From DATBSK01 sp964532485 (GTDB lineage Bacteria; Actinomycetota; Acidimicrobiia; IMCC26256; PALSA-555), in assembly GCA_964532485.1 (NCBI GenBank), contig CAZHKE010000002.1, forward strand, positions 78,537 to 142,536: a stretch of 64,000 nt of DNA, read 5' to 3'. The translations under genes and the position numbers were made by a program. The notes beneath the pieces are model-generated. The model was not told the origin of the DNA, searched no databases, and saw only the letters and a program-made list of their open reading frames with translations. This document shows, in pieces, positions 43,539-51,834 of this stretch (positions within the stretch are counted from its first letter, which is position 1; each line of letters opens with the position of its first letter).

Positions 43539-44305
43539 ACCTCGAGCCGCACCTGCGAGCTCGGCGCGACGTCCACGCGAAGCTGCTGGTGCCGTATGTG
43601 ACAGGTGGCCTGGGCGGCGAGTGGGTCGACGTCGTACGTGCCGTCATCACCGCCGGCGCCGACGCGGTGGAGATCGGCATCCCGTTCTCAGATCCGGTGA
43701 TGGACGGCCCCACGATCCAGGAGGCCTCGCAACGTGCTCTGCGCGACGGTGCGACGCCGAGCGGGATCATCGCCGACGCGCGCCGACTCGAGGTCGACGT
43801 TCCGCTCGTCGTGATGACGTACTACAACACCGTGCATCACGCCGGTCACGAGCGGTTCGCCTCGTCGTTGGCCGACGCAGGAATCGACGGTGCGATCGTC
43901 CCCGATCTGCCGCTCGACGAGCTCGACGGGTGGGGCGACGCGGCCGACGCGGCGGGTGTCGAGACCGTGCTCCTCGCGGCGCCGACGACCACCGACGACC
44001 GGCTCCGCGCCATCTGCGACCGCTCACGCGGCTTCGTCTACGGCGTGTCGCTGCTCGGAGTCACCGGCGAGCGCGAGCACCTCGCGGGCCGGGCGGTCGA
44101 GATGGGCAAGCGGTGCAAGGCCGTGACCGACCGCCCCGTGCTGCTCGGAGTCGGCATCTCGACCCCGGAGCAGGCGGTGAGCGCCGCGAAGGCAGCCGAC
44201 GGTGTGATCGTCGGCAGCGCGCTGATGAGCCGGGTGCTGCGCGGCGGTGGGCCCGACGCTGCACACGACTTCGTGCGCGAGCTTCGCGAGGCTCTGGACC
44301 GATGA
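43535..44305 (+). CDS. trpA: Tryptophan synthase alpha chain
   Basis: 256-aa (beta/alpha)8 enzyme that cleaves indole-glycerol phosphate. The catalytic Glu lies in AVEIGIPFSDPVMDGPTIQ and the Asp in IVPDLPLDELDGW. GVGISTPEQAVSA and VGSALMSRV form the phosphate loop. GTG 43535 overlaps trpB, and the stop overlaps the following Cys-rich gene, so the operon extends at least one gene beyond trpA. Confidence 0.96.
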   Translation: MNLEPHLRARRDVHAKLLVPYVTGGLGGEWVDVVRAVITAGADAVEIGIPFSDPVMDGPTIQEASQRALRDGATPSGIIADARRLEVDVPLVVMTYYNTVHHAGHERFASSLADAGIDGAIVPDLPLDELDGWGDAADAAGVETVLLAAPTTTDDRLRAICDRSRGFVYGVSLLGVTGEREHLAGRAVEMGKRCKAVTDRPVLLGVGISTPEQAVSAAKAADGVIVGSALMSRVLRGGGPDAAHDFVRELREALDR

Positions 44306-44643
44306 GCTCCGACACGGGCGCGTCGCCCGACGCCGGGCGTCTTTTCAGTGACGACTGCGACCTCTGCGAGGCGGCGCGCATCACCGAGTGGTTCCACGAA
44401 GACGATGTCTGCTGGGTCGCGGAGTGCGAGATCTGCGCAGTGCCGATGGTCGTGTGGCGACCGCATGGCACGGCGCCGTCGGCATCAGAGCTCGATCACA
44501 TGCACGCGCGCCTCGGAGAGGTCGTGGCGGTGCACTTCACCTACGAGCACTACGTCGACGACAACATGCGGAACATCCCGGATCACTACCACGCGCACGC
44601 GCGGCCGAGAGGCGGGTTCTTCGGGCACGGCCTCCGGCGTCAG
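44302..44643 (+). CDS. Cys-rich putative zinc protein at end of trp operon, cut by assembly gap
   Basis: At least 114 residues before the run of N. Two CxxC pairs (DCDLCEAARITEWF and ECEICAVPMVVWR) would bind one zinc. A His-rich tail follows (DHYHAHARPRGGFFGHG). Conserved-looking blocks ITEWFHEDDVCWVAECE and PMVVWRPHG recall small HIT-related or zinc-binding proteins of Actinobacteria, but I cannot name the family. ATG 44302 overlaps the trpA stop (ATGA), so it is co-translated with trpF-B-A. The 3' end is unknown. Confidence 0.65.
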
Positions 44644-44743
44644 NNNNNNNNNNNNNNNNNNNNNNNNNNNNNNNNNNNNNNNNNNNNNNNNNNNNNNNNN
44701 NNNNNNNNNNNNNNNNNNNNNNNNNNNNNNNNNNNNNNNNNNN
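44644..44743. other. Assembly gap (100 N)
   Basis: Exactly 100 unknown bases, the usual placeholder length for a scaffold join, so the real distance and even the adjacency of the two sides are unproven. Confidence 0.99.
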
Positions 44744-44803
44744 CGGGGATAGCCTCGGCGGGGCCGGGCGCAATCCCGATGCCTCCCTCGCCCGTATCAC
44801 ACC

Positions 44804-45364
44804 ATGTGGTCGGTCTCCGACGAAGCGCTCTACGCAGGTCTCGCCTCGGGCGACCGCGATGCGACCGACGCCTTCGTCGCCCGCTTCCAACGTCGAGTCT
44901 TCGGGCTCGCGCGGACGATCACCAACGACGACCGCCTCGCCGAGGACGTCGCGCAGGAAGCGATGCTGCGCGCGTGGCGTCATGCGTCGGCGTACGACCC
45001 GAGGCGTGGCAGCGTCGCGACCTGGTTGCTGACCATCACCCGGAACCTCGCCATCGACGAGATCCGTGTCCGCCGGGCGACAGCGTTCGATCCCGAAGCG
45101 CTGATCGCGACCGCGGAGCCGTCCGGTGAGCGCGGACCCGACGAGCTCGCGGTGATCAGCACCGACGTCGAGCGGCTGCAGGAGGCGATTGCCACGCTGC
45201 CCGTCGAGCAGAGGCGCGCGATCGTGCTCGTCGGCGTCCTGGGGCTCAGCGGTCGCGAGGTCGCCGACCACGAGGGCATCCCCCTCGGGACGGCCAAGAC
45301 GCGAATTCGCGCCGCGATGATGAGGTTGCGCACGCTGATCGCGTCCGAGGAGCGGACCGAATGA
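44804..45364 (+). CDS. ECF-type RNA polymerase sigma factor
   Basis: 186 aa, two-domain sigma-70. Region 2 includes FVARFQRRVFGLARTITND and LAEDVAQEAMLRAWRHASAY; region 4 includes LPVEQRRAIVLVGVLGLSGREVA and GTAKTRIRAAMMRLR. There is no region 1 or 3. It is followed after 19 bp by a zinc anti-sigma gene, the normal pairing. The regulon is unknown. The upstream side is only 60 bp from the assembly gap, so its promoter may be lost. Confidence 0.92.
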   Translation: MWSVSDEALYAGLASGDRDATDAFVARFQRRVFGLARTITNDDRLAEDVAQEAMLRAWRHASAYDPRRGSVATWLLTITRNLAIDEIRVRRATAFDPEALIATAEPSGERGPDELAVISTDVERLQEAIATLPVEQRRAIVLVGVLGLSGREVADHEGIPLGTAKTRIRAAMMRLRTLIASEERTE

Positions 45365-45383
45365 CGGTGGCGGGGGATGGCCG

Positions 45384-46031
45384 ATGATCGCTCCGGACTG
45401 CGCGGCCGCGAGAGAGCGTGCACCCGACCTCGCGCTCGGGATGCTCGACGGAGCCGAGCGCGCCGCGGTGCTCGAGCACACGCACCGTTGCCCGTCGTGC
45501 CAAGCCCTGCTGAGCGATCTCAGCGGTGTCGCCGACACTCTCGTGCACCTCGCCCCCGAGCTCGAGCCCCCCGCGGGGCTCGCCAGCCGGCTCGTCGCCA
45601 TGATGCGTCAGCCGCGCCGATCGAGACGGCGTGTGGTGTCACTGGTCGCCGCCGCGGTCGCGGCCGCCGCGATCGGCAGCGTTGTCGCCGTCCGCATGAT
45701 CGACGCGAACCGCGACCCGGCGTCGGCCGTCGCCCCGACCCTGGAGCGCACCCCGATGGTCGGCGTGAACGGTGTGCCGGTCGGAGACGTCGTCACGGCG
45801 AGCGGCGCGGCGACCGCTGTCACCATCAAGGTCGACTACGCCGTCAGCGACGGTCGCTACGACATCGTGCTCCGCTCGCCCGATGCCTCCACGGTGCTCG
45901 GGTCGATGGAGATCCAGGATGGTCGCGGCGAGTGGTCCGGGCGGCTCGACGGGAGCCACGACACGGCGTCGGTCGACCTCGTCGACACCAGCGGCGCGTC
46001 CGTCTGCAGCGCCGAGATCGGCGACGTCTAG
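45384..46031 (+). CDS. Zinc-binding membrane anti-sigma factor (RskA-like)
   Basis: 215 aa. The N-terminal anti-sigma domain has the HxxxCxxC zinc motif in EHTHRCPSCQALLSDL. One transmembrane helix lies at about 85-105 (VVSLVAAAVAAAAIGSVVAV), with a beta-rich extracytoplasmic domain after it (SDGRYDIVLRSPDASTVLGS). It would hold the upstream sigma factor at the membrane and release it on an envelope signal. Its stop TAG overlaps the convergent hydrolase stop in a shared CTAG. Confidence 0.88.
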   Translation: MIAPDCAAARERAPDLALGMLDGAERAAVLEHTHRCPSCQALLSDLSGVADTLVHLAPELEPPAGLASRLVAMMRQPRRSRRRVVSLVAAAVAAAAIGSVVAVRMIDANRDPASAVAPTLERTPMVGVNGVPVGDVVTASGAATAVTIKVDYAVSDGRYDIVLRSPDASTVLGSMEIQDGRGEWSGRLDGSHDTASVDLVDTSGASVCSAEIGDV

Positions 46032-46819
46032 CGCAGACGCTCGTCGAAGAACGACAGCACCCTCTCGAGCGCATCGACCGTCGGGTTGCCCGGCTCGTCG
46101 ACGAAGTGCTCCGTGAGCACCGAGTGGGCCGAGCGAGAGAAGCCGTGCGCATTGCCCTTCGACGAGTCGATCTCCACGGCGATGAAGCGATCGCCGAGCA
46201 CGCGGCGGAGCGTGTCGAAGCGGGCCGCCGGTACCGCCATGTCCTTGGTGAACCGCAGCCCGAGGACGCACGCACCCTCTTCGGTGGCGCGACGAGCGAC
46301 GACCGCGAGGTCGGCGTCGCTGACGCCGACGGCCGCCCTGCGCTTCCTCCCGACCGGGAACGGCAACGACGGCTGGCTGAGGACCGGGGCGAGCATCCGA
46401 TCGTCCAGCATCATCCCGAGCGCGAACCCGCCCGTGAAGCACATGCCGACCGCGCCCACGCCGGGACCGCCGCACTCCTCGTGCGCGTCGGCAGCCAGCG
46501 CCCGCAACCACGTCGTGATCGGACTGGTGCGGTCGAGCGCCCAGGACGAGAAGTCGCGTGACACGCAGCCGCCCGTCAGGGACTTGAGGCCGTACCCGAA
46601 GCTCACCGGCTTCCCCGGGGTTCCGAAGAGTGACGGCATTCGAACGTGGAACCCGCGGTCGACGACGCGCCGCGCGAAGTCGATCACTCCGGGGTGGAGC
46701 CCGGGCACCTCGTGGATGATGATGACGGCCGGCCCCGCGCCGCCGCGGTAGACCGTGCGGGTCCGGCCGTCGGCAGTGAACTCCGAGGCTGTGAAGCCGC
46801 TGAGAGTCGTCTCGTTCAT
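46028..46819 (-). CDS. Dienelactone hydrolase family protein
   Basis: 263-aa alpha/beta hydrolase. IIIHEVPGLHPGVIDFARRV carries the conserved Glu of DLH. The nucleophile elbow is VGMCFTGGFAL, with Cys in place of Ser as in dienelactone hydrolase, and the catalytic His is expected in GNAHGFSRSAHSVL. The start ATG 46819 follows TACAGT by 9 nt, so the longer frame to 46873 is rejected. The substrate is unknown. Confidence 0.85.
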   Translation of the reverse strand: MNETTLSGFTASEFTADGRTRTVYRGGAGPAVIIIHEVPGLHPGVIDFARRVVDRGFHVRMPSLFGTPGKPVSFGYGLKSLTGGCVSRDFSSWALDRTSPITTWLRALAADAHEECGGPGVGAVGMCFTGGFALGMMLDDRMLAPVLSQPSLPFPVGRKRRAAVGVSDADLAVVARRATEEGACVLGLRFTKDMAVPAARFDTLRRVLGDRFIAVEIDSSKGNAHGFSRSAHSVLTEHFVDEPGNPTVDALERVLSFFDERLR

Positions 46820-46828
46820 CGCTGCGTC

Positions 46829-46834
46829 ACTGTA
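46829..46834 (-). promoter_or_regulatory. -10 box TACAGT for the DLH gene
   Basis: Minus-strand TACAGT, 9 nt, ATG 46819. Confidence 0.42.
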
Positions 46835-46908
46835 AGGCGCTGCCGTCGTCGCTGTCGGGGCGTCCGATGGCAAGATGGTCGGACGACGGCGGTGCCGTGA
46901 GGGGGACT

Positions 46909-47373
46909 GTGGCAGAGCTGAAGGTCGGAGCGAGGGCGCCCGCGTTCACGCTGACCGACCAGGAGGGCAAGAAGGTCAAGCTGAGCGACTTCAAGGGCAA
47001 GCGAGTCGTCGTGTACTTCTACCCGAAGGCCGACACACCCGGGTGTACGACGCAGTCGTGCTCCCTGCGCGACGCGATGCCCGATCTGAAGAAGCTCAAG
47101 GCGGTCGTGCTCGGCATCAGCCCCGACACGCCGGAGAAGCAGCAGAGGTTCGACACGAAGTACAGGCTCGGGTTCCCGCTGCTCTCGGACACCGATCACC
47201 TGGTCGCGGAGAAGTGGGGCACCTGGGGCGAGAAGTCGATGTACGGGAAGAAGTACATGGGGATCGTCCGATCCGCGTTCGTGGTCGACGAACAGGGGAA
47301 GTTGGCCGCTGCCTTCTACAAGGTGAGCCCGAAGGACACGGTCCCGAAGGTCAAGGCCGCGCTCGAGGGGTGA
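46909..47373 (+). CDS. bcp: Thioredoxin-dependent peroxiredoxin (BCP/PrxQ)
   Basis: 154-aa thiol peroxidase that reduces H2O2 and organic hydroperoxides. YFYPKADTPGCTTQSCSLRD contains the peroxidatic Cys and, five residues later, the resolving Cys of the atypical 2-Cys PrxQ type. GISPDTPEKQQRFDTKY and RSAFVVDEQGKL are typical. GTG 46909 has GAGGGGG 4 nt upstream and gives the family N-terminus VAELKVGARAPAF. It is convergent with fabI. Confidence 0.94.
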   Translation: MAELKVGARAPAFTLTDQEGKKVKLSDFKGKRVVVYFYPKADTPGCTTQSCSLRDAMPDLKKLKAVVLGISPDTPEKQQRFDTKYRLGFPLLSDTDHLVAEKWGTWGEKSMYGKKYMGIVRSAFVVDEQGKLAAAFYKVSPKDTVPKVKAALEG

Positions 47374-47382
47374 GCTAGGGCG

Positions 47383-48138
47383 TCAGGCGCCGATGGCGTG
47401 GTAGCCGCCGTCGACGTGGACCATCTCGCCCGTCGTCGCGGGGAACAGATCCGACAGGAGGGCGACGCACGCGGACGCGACCGGCTCCGGGTCGCGGATG
47501 TCCCAGCCCAGCGGTGCGCGGTCGTTCCAGACGTCTTCGAAGGCCTCGAACCCGGGGATGCTCCTCGCGGCCATCGTGCGGACCGGACCGGCGGCGACGA
47601 GGTTGACGCGGATGCCCTGGGGCCCGAGCTCCTTCGCGAGGTAGCGCGACACCGACTCGAACGCCGACTTCGCCACGCCCATCCAGTCGTAGACCGGCCA
47701 CGCGACGCGGTTGTCGAAGTCGAGACCGACGACGGATGCACCCCGATCCATCAGGGGGAGCGCCGCCTTCACGAGTGACTTCAGGGAGTAGGCCGAGACC
47801 TGCAGCGCGATGGCGACGTCCTCCCACGGCGCGTCGAGGAACCCACCCCCGAGGCACGACTCGGGAGCGAAGCCGATCGCGTGCAGCACGCCGTCGAGCT
47901 TCCCGCCGACGCGCTCGGCGAGCGCCTCGAGGTCGCCGGGGTTCGACACGTCGAGCTCGGCGATCGTCGGTTCGGCCGGCAGGCGCTTCGCAGTGCGCTC
48001 GGTGAGGCGCATGACTCGCCCGAACGACGTCAGGACGACCTCGGCGCCCTCCTCCTGAGCTCGACGCGCCACCGAGAACGCGATCGACGCGTCGTTCAGC
48101 ACGCCGGTGACGAGGATGCGCTTCCCGTCGAGCAGCAT
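47383..48138 (-). CDS. fabI: Enoyl-ACP reductase (FabI/InhA type)
   Basis: 251-aa NADH-dependent short-chain dehydrogenase; last step of each FAS II cycle. The N-terminus LLDGKRILVTGVLNDASIAF is the FabI dinucleotide loop. The catalytic YDWMGVAKSA gives the Tyr-x6-Lys spacing of enoyl reductases rather than the Tyr-x3-Lys of FabG. The C-terminal GEMVHVDGGYHAIGA is conserved. ATG 48138 follows TAGGTT by 6 nt, so it has its own leaderless promoter although it is only 9 bp behind the accD-like gene. Confidence 0.94.
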   Translation of the reverse strand: MLLDGKRILVTGVLNDASIAFSVARRAQEEGAEVVLTSFGRVMRLTERTAKRLPAEPTIAELDVSNPGDLEALAERVGGKLDGVLHAIGFAPESCLGGGFLDAPWEDVAIALQVSAYSLKSLVKAALPLMDRGASVVGLDFDNRVAWPVYDWMGVAKSAFESVSRYLAKELGPQGIRVNLVAAGPVRTMAARSIPGFEAFEDVWNDRAPLGWDIRDPEPVASACVALLSDLFPATTGEMVHVDGGYHAIGA

Positions 48139-48144
48139 CGGGAC

Positions 48145-48150
48145 AACCTA
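48145..48150 (-). promoter_or_regulatory. -10 box TAGGTT, leaderless promoter for fabI
   Basis: Minus-strand TAGGTT, 6 nt, ATG 48138. The box overlaps the last codons of the accD-like gene. Confidence 0.5.
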
Positions 48151-49530
48151 CAGCGGCGAGTTGGCATGCCGGCGAGACGGCGTCCGCTCCCGCTTGGTCG
48201 AGAAGCGGTCGAGCGCGTCGGCGAGCACGCGGCGGGTGTCGACGGCCGTGATGACGTCGTCGACGAAGCCCCGCTCGGCGGCCAGGTACGGATTTGCGAA
48301 TCGCTCCTCGTGCGCGTGCTCCAGGTCGGCCTGGCGGCGAAGCCGCTCGTCGTCGGACGCGAGCTCGCGCAGGGTCCTGCCGTGGAGGATCTCGACGGCG
48401 CCGGGCGCACCCATGACGGCGATCTCGGCACTTGGCCAGGCGCCGCACCAGTCGTTCCCGAGGCCCTTCGAGTCCATCACGATGTACGCGCCACCGAACG
48501 CCTTTCGAACCACGACACAGAGCCGTGGCACGGTCGCCGCGGCGTACGCGTGCACGAGCTCGGCTCCGTGGCGGATCATGCCGCGCCATTCCAGGTCCTT
48601 GCCCGGTTCGAAGCCTGGGGTGTCGACGAACGTGAGGAGAGGGACGTTGAAGCAGTCGCACCACTGGACGAAGCGCGCCGCCTTCGCGGACGCCTCGATG
48701 TCGATCGTGCCTGCTCGTTGCTGTGGCTGGTTCGCCACGATGCCGACCGTGCGACCGTCGAGCCGCCCGAGTGCCGTGAGCAGGTTGCAGGCATGTCGCG
48801 GTCGGAGCTCGAGGAGCGAGTCCGGGTCGAGCACGTCCTCGATGATCGTTCGCATGTCGTACGAAGCGTTCGAGCGTTCGGGCACGACGGACGCGGCACG
48901 TGTGCAATCGCGGTCGACGGGGTCGTCGCTCGACCAGCGCGGCGGATCGTCGAGGTGGTTCGAGGGCAGGTACTCGAGAAGAGTGGCGACGGTCTCACGG
49001 GCGGCCCGCTCGTGGGCGACGACCAGGGACGCCACGCCGCTGCGCGTGTCGTGGTACGCGGCACCTCCGAGACCTCGGTGGTCGACGGCGATGCCAGTGA
49101 ACGCTCGCACGGTGTCGGGACCGCTCACGTAGGCGAAGGCCTCCTCGGTCATCACGACGATGTCGGCGAGGCCGAGCAACAGGGCCGGGCCCGACACGCA
49201 GGGCCCGTCCACGACGAGCACGGTCGGGACCACGCCCGACGCGTCGGTCAATGCCTTCGCGACGCGGCCCCACGCGTGGAGCGACGAGACGCCCTCGACC
49301 ACGTCCGCACCCGAGGACGCGATCGTCCCGACGACCGGGACGCCGATGTCGATCGCGGCCCGGATGGTCTGCTCGAGCGTCGCGCCCTCGGGAGGGCCGA
49401 TCGCACCGACATGCTTGCCGCCGCGCAGCGTGAAGGCGGCGACGGTTCGTCCGGCGAACTCGTGCAGCGATCCCGACGCGGCATCGCTACGCCGCGCGCC
49501 GAGCGGAAGCGGCGTCGCGGCCGAGGTCAC
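48148..49530 (-). CDS. Acyl-CoA carboxylase carboxyltransferase (AccD/PccB-like)
   Basis: 460-aa fused carboxyltransferase, N and C crotonase-like halves. IGVPVVGTIASSGADVVEG and VDGPCVSGPALLLGLADIVVM belong to the first half; FVDTPGFEPGKDLEWRGMIRHGAELVHAYA, VRKAFGGAYIVMDSKGL and MGAPGAVEIL belong to the second. It transfers carboxyl from carboxybiotin to acetyl- or propionyl-CoA. It is the last gene of the fabF side, 10 bp after fabF. No biotin carboxylase is in the window, and the only BCCP-like protein nearby lacks the biotin lysine. Confidence 0.88.
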   Translation of the reverse strand: MTSAATPLPLGARRSDAASGSLHEFAGRTVAAFTLRGGKHVGAIGPPEGATLEQTIRAAIDIGVPVVGTIASSGADVVEGVSSLHAWGRVAKALTDASGVVPTVLVVDGPCVSGPALLLGLADIVVMTEEAFAYVSGPDTVRAFTGIAVDHRGLGGAAYHDTRSGVASLVVAHERAARETVATLLEYLPSNHLDDPPRWSSDDPVDRDCTRAASVVPERSNASYDMRTIIEDVLDPDSLLELRPRHACNLLTALGRLDGRTVGIVANQPQQRAGTIDIEASAKAARFVQWCDCFNVPLLTFVDTPGFEPGKDLEWRGMIRHGAELVHAYAAATVPRLCVVVRKAFGGAYIVMDSKGLGNDWCGAWPSAEIAVMGAPGAVEILHGRTLRELASDDERLRRQADLEHAHEERFANPYLAAERGFVDDVITAVDTRRVLADALDRFSTKRERTPSRRHANSPL

Positions 49531-49540
49531 GCGCCCGAAC

Positions 49541-50794
49541 TCACGAGGTCGGGGTCAGCACCAACGAGGCGTTGTGGCCACCGAAGCCGAAGGAGTTCGA
49601 GATCACCGGTTGCGGACCGATCTCACGTACTGCTCCGGCAACGATGTCGAGCGTGATGTCCTCGCCGGGCTTCTGGAAGTTCGCCGTTGGTGGCACGATG
49701 CCGTCGCGGATCGACAGCATCGCGGCGACCGCCTCGGCGGCACCGGCACCGCCGATCATGTGGCCGAGCACGCCCTTGTTGGACGTGACGGGTGGCGCGT
49801 CGTCACCGAAGACCTTGTTGATGGCCTGCGCCTCGGCGAGGTCGTTGAGGTCGGTCGACGTGCCGTGCGCGTTCACGTGCCCGATGTCGCCCGCGGCGAG
49901 CCCGCTGTCGTCGAGTGCCTGCTGCATGCAGGCCGCGGCACCGGCGCCGCCTGGTGACGGGGCGGTGATGTGGTACGCGTCGGCATTGCGTCCGTATCCG
50001 GCGATCTCCCCGTAGATCCGTGTATCGCGCGCGCGGGCGCGCTCGAGCGACTCCAGCACGAAGAACCCGGCACCCTCCCCGATCACGAACCCGTCGCGAT
50101 CGGCGTCGAACGGTCGGGATGCACGCTCGGGATCGTCGTTGCGGGTGCTGAGCGCTGTCATGCGCGCGAACGCGGCGAGCGTGATCGGCGTGATCGGGAA
50201 CTCGGTGCCTCCTGCCAGGACGACGTCGGAGGATCCGTCGCGCACGAGCCTCGCACCTTCACCGATCGCGTTCGCGCCGGCCGCGCAGGCGGTCGCGATG
50301 CAGAGTGCCGGGCCGGTCCAGCCGAAGCGCATCGAGATCACGCCCGCGGTCGCGTTCGGCATCATCATCGGGACGAAGAACGGACTGACTCGCGACGGGC
50401 CCCTGTCGAAGTACGCCTTGCAGTTCTCCTCGAGCGTGTGGAGTCCGCCGATTCCGGTCGCTGCGATCACGGCACACCGGTCGGGGTCAGTTGCGCCGAG
50501 GTCGCCAGAGTCCTCGAGCGCGTCCGCGGCCGCGCCGAAGCCGAGCTGGGTGACTCGATCCTGGCGCCGGACCTCCTTGGTCGTGAAGTAGCCCTCGGGG
50601 TCGAAGTCGCGCACCTCGCACGCGAAGCGCACGGGCTCTTCGGACGCGTCGAACGCCTGAATCGGGCCCGCCATCGGCCGCGCCTCGCGGAGGTTCGTCC
50701 AGAAGGTGTCGAGGTCGCAGCCCCCGGGCGTCTTGACGCCCATGCCGGTGACGACGACACGTGGACGTCCGCGGTGATCGCGGAAGTCAGACAT
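49541..50794 (-). CDS. fabF: 3-oxoacyl-ACP synthase II
   Basis: 417-aa condensing enzyme for chain elongation. The catalytic Cys is in CIATACAAGANAIGEGA, the two His are in NAHGTSTDLNDLAEA and LGHMIGGAGAAEAVA, and the C-terminus ISNSFGFGGHNASLVL is conserved. The start is 2 bp after the acpP stop. Length is normal. Member of the fabD-to-accD operon. Confidence 0.96.
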   Translation of the reverse strand: MSDFRDHRGRPRVVVTGMGVKTPGGCDLDTFWTNLREARPMAGPIQAFDASEEPVRFACEVRDFDPEGYFTTKEVRRQDRVTQLGFGAAADALEDSGDLGATDPDRCAVIAATGIGGLHTLEENCKAYFDRGPSRVSPFFVPMMMPNATAGVISMRFGWTGPALCIATACAAGANAIGEGARLVRDGSSDVVLAGGTEFPITPITLAAFARMTALSTRNDDPERASRPFDADRDGFVIGEGAGFFVLESLERARARDTRIYGEIAGYGRNADAYHITAPSPGGAGAAACMQQALDDSGLAAGDIGHVNAHGTSTDLNDLAEAQAINKVFGDDAPPVTSNKGVLGHMIGGAGAAEAVAAMLSIRDGIVPPTANFQKPGEDITLDIVAGAVREIGPQPVISNSFGFGGHNASLVLTPTS

Positions 50795-50796
50795 AC

Positions 50797-51042
50797 CTAC
50801 TCGTCTACCTTGCTCATGACGAGGTCGACGGCTTGGCCGACCGTGGCGACACCTTCGAGGTCCTCTTCGGGCACCGAGATGTCGAAGCGCTCTTCGAGCC
50901 CCATGACCAGCTCGACCAGGTCGAGGCTGTCAGCGTCGAGATCCTCTTTGAACCGAGCCTCTTCGGTGACGGCGTCGGGTTCGACGCTGAGGACCTCGAC
51001 CGCCACCTCACGCAGGGCGGCCACTGCCTCGTCGCGCTCCAT
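50797..51042 (-). CDS. acpP: Acyl carrier protein
   Basis: 81-aa acidic four-helix carrier. The phosphopantetheine serine is in EDLDADSLDLVELVMGLEE. Slightly longer C-terminal helix than E. coli ACP. The ATG has GAGAGGA upstream. It sits between fabG (51 bp) and fabF (2 bp), the usual fab order. Confidence 0.95.
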   Translation of the reverse strand: MERDEAVAALREVAVEVLSVEPDAVTEEARFKEDLDADSLDLVELVMGLEERFDISVPEEDLEGVATVGQAVDLVMSKVDE

Positions 51043-51093
51043 CGGATGTCCTCTCCTTCACGATCGTCGTGCAACGCCTGGGATGCCCGGCGC

Positions 51094-51834
51094 CTAGTGC
51101 CCCATGCCCAAGCCGCCGTCGACGGGCACGACGGCGCCGGTGATGTATCCCGCGGCGTCCGAGGCGAGGAACCCGACGACAGCACCCACTTCCTCGGGTG
51201 TTCCCAGCCGTCCGAGCGGCACGGTCGCCTGCATCACGCTGTGCCACTCGGGGGGCATCTCGTCGGTCATTGCCGTCACGATAGGCCCGGGCGCCACAAC
51301 GTTACAGGTGATGCCCCGTGATGCGAGCTCTCTCGCCACCGCTCGGCTCAGGCCGACCAGGCCTGCCTTCGCGGCCGAGTAGTTGGCCTGTCCGGGCGCC
51401 CCGATGTGCCCGCTCACCGACGACACGTTGATGATGCGGCCCCACCGGCCCCTCATCATCTTGGGGGTCGCGCGGCGGATGGTGTGGAAGGCACCCGTGA
51501 GGTTGATCTGGACGACGGACGCCCACGCCTCTTCGCTCATGCGAGCGACGAGACCGTCGGCCGTGATGCCGGCGTTGTTCACCAGCACCTCGACCGGCGA
51601 GAGCTTCTCCTCGACCTCTCGGAAGGCCCGGTCGACCGACTCGGCGTCGCCGACGTCTACCGCGACGGCGATCGCCTCGCCGCCGGCCTCGACCACGGCG
51701 CCGCAGGTCTCTTCGGCGGCTGCCGAGTCGGAGGCGTAGCAGCACGCGACCCGTTGCCCGGCTGTGCCGAGTGCGGTCGCGATCGCGCGACCGATTCCGC
51801 GGGACGCGCCGGTGACGAGCGCGGTGCGGCTCAC
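51094..51834 (-). CDS. fabG: 3-oxoacyl-ACP reductase
   Basis: 246-aa NADPH-dependent short-chain dehydrogenase, first reduction of the FAS II cycle. The cofactor loop is VTGASRGIGRAIA, NNAGITADGL follows, and the catalytic triad lies in SSVSGHIGAPGQANYSAAKAG. The C-terminus is GAVVPVDGGLGMGH. The GTG start overlaps the fabH stop (GTGA). Confidence 0.95.
   Translation of the reverse strand: MSRTALVTGASRGIGRAIATALGTAGQRVACCYASDSAAAEETCGAVVEAGGEAIAVAVDVGDAESVDRAFREVEEKLSPVEVLVNNAGITADGLVARMSEEAWASVVQINLTGAFHTIRRATPKMMRGRWGRIINVSSVSGHIGAPGQANYSAAKAGLVGLSRAVARELASRGITCNVVAPGPIVTAMTDEMPPEWHSVMQATVPLGRLGTPEEVGAVVGFLASDAAGYITGAVVPVDGGLGMGH

Noticed and set aside
44644..44743. Low-complexity or foreign insert
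   Set aside because: It is exactly 100 N, a scaffold placeholder, and carries no information.
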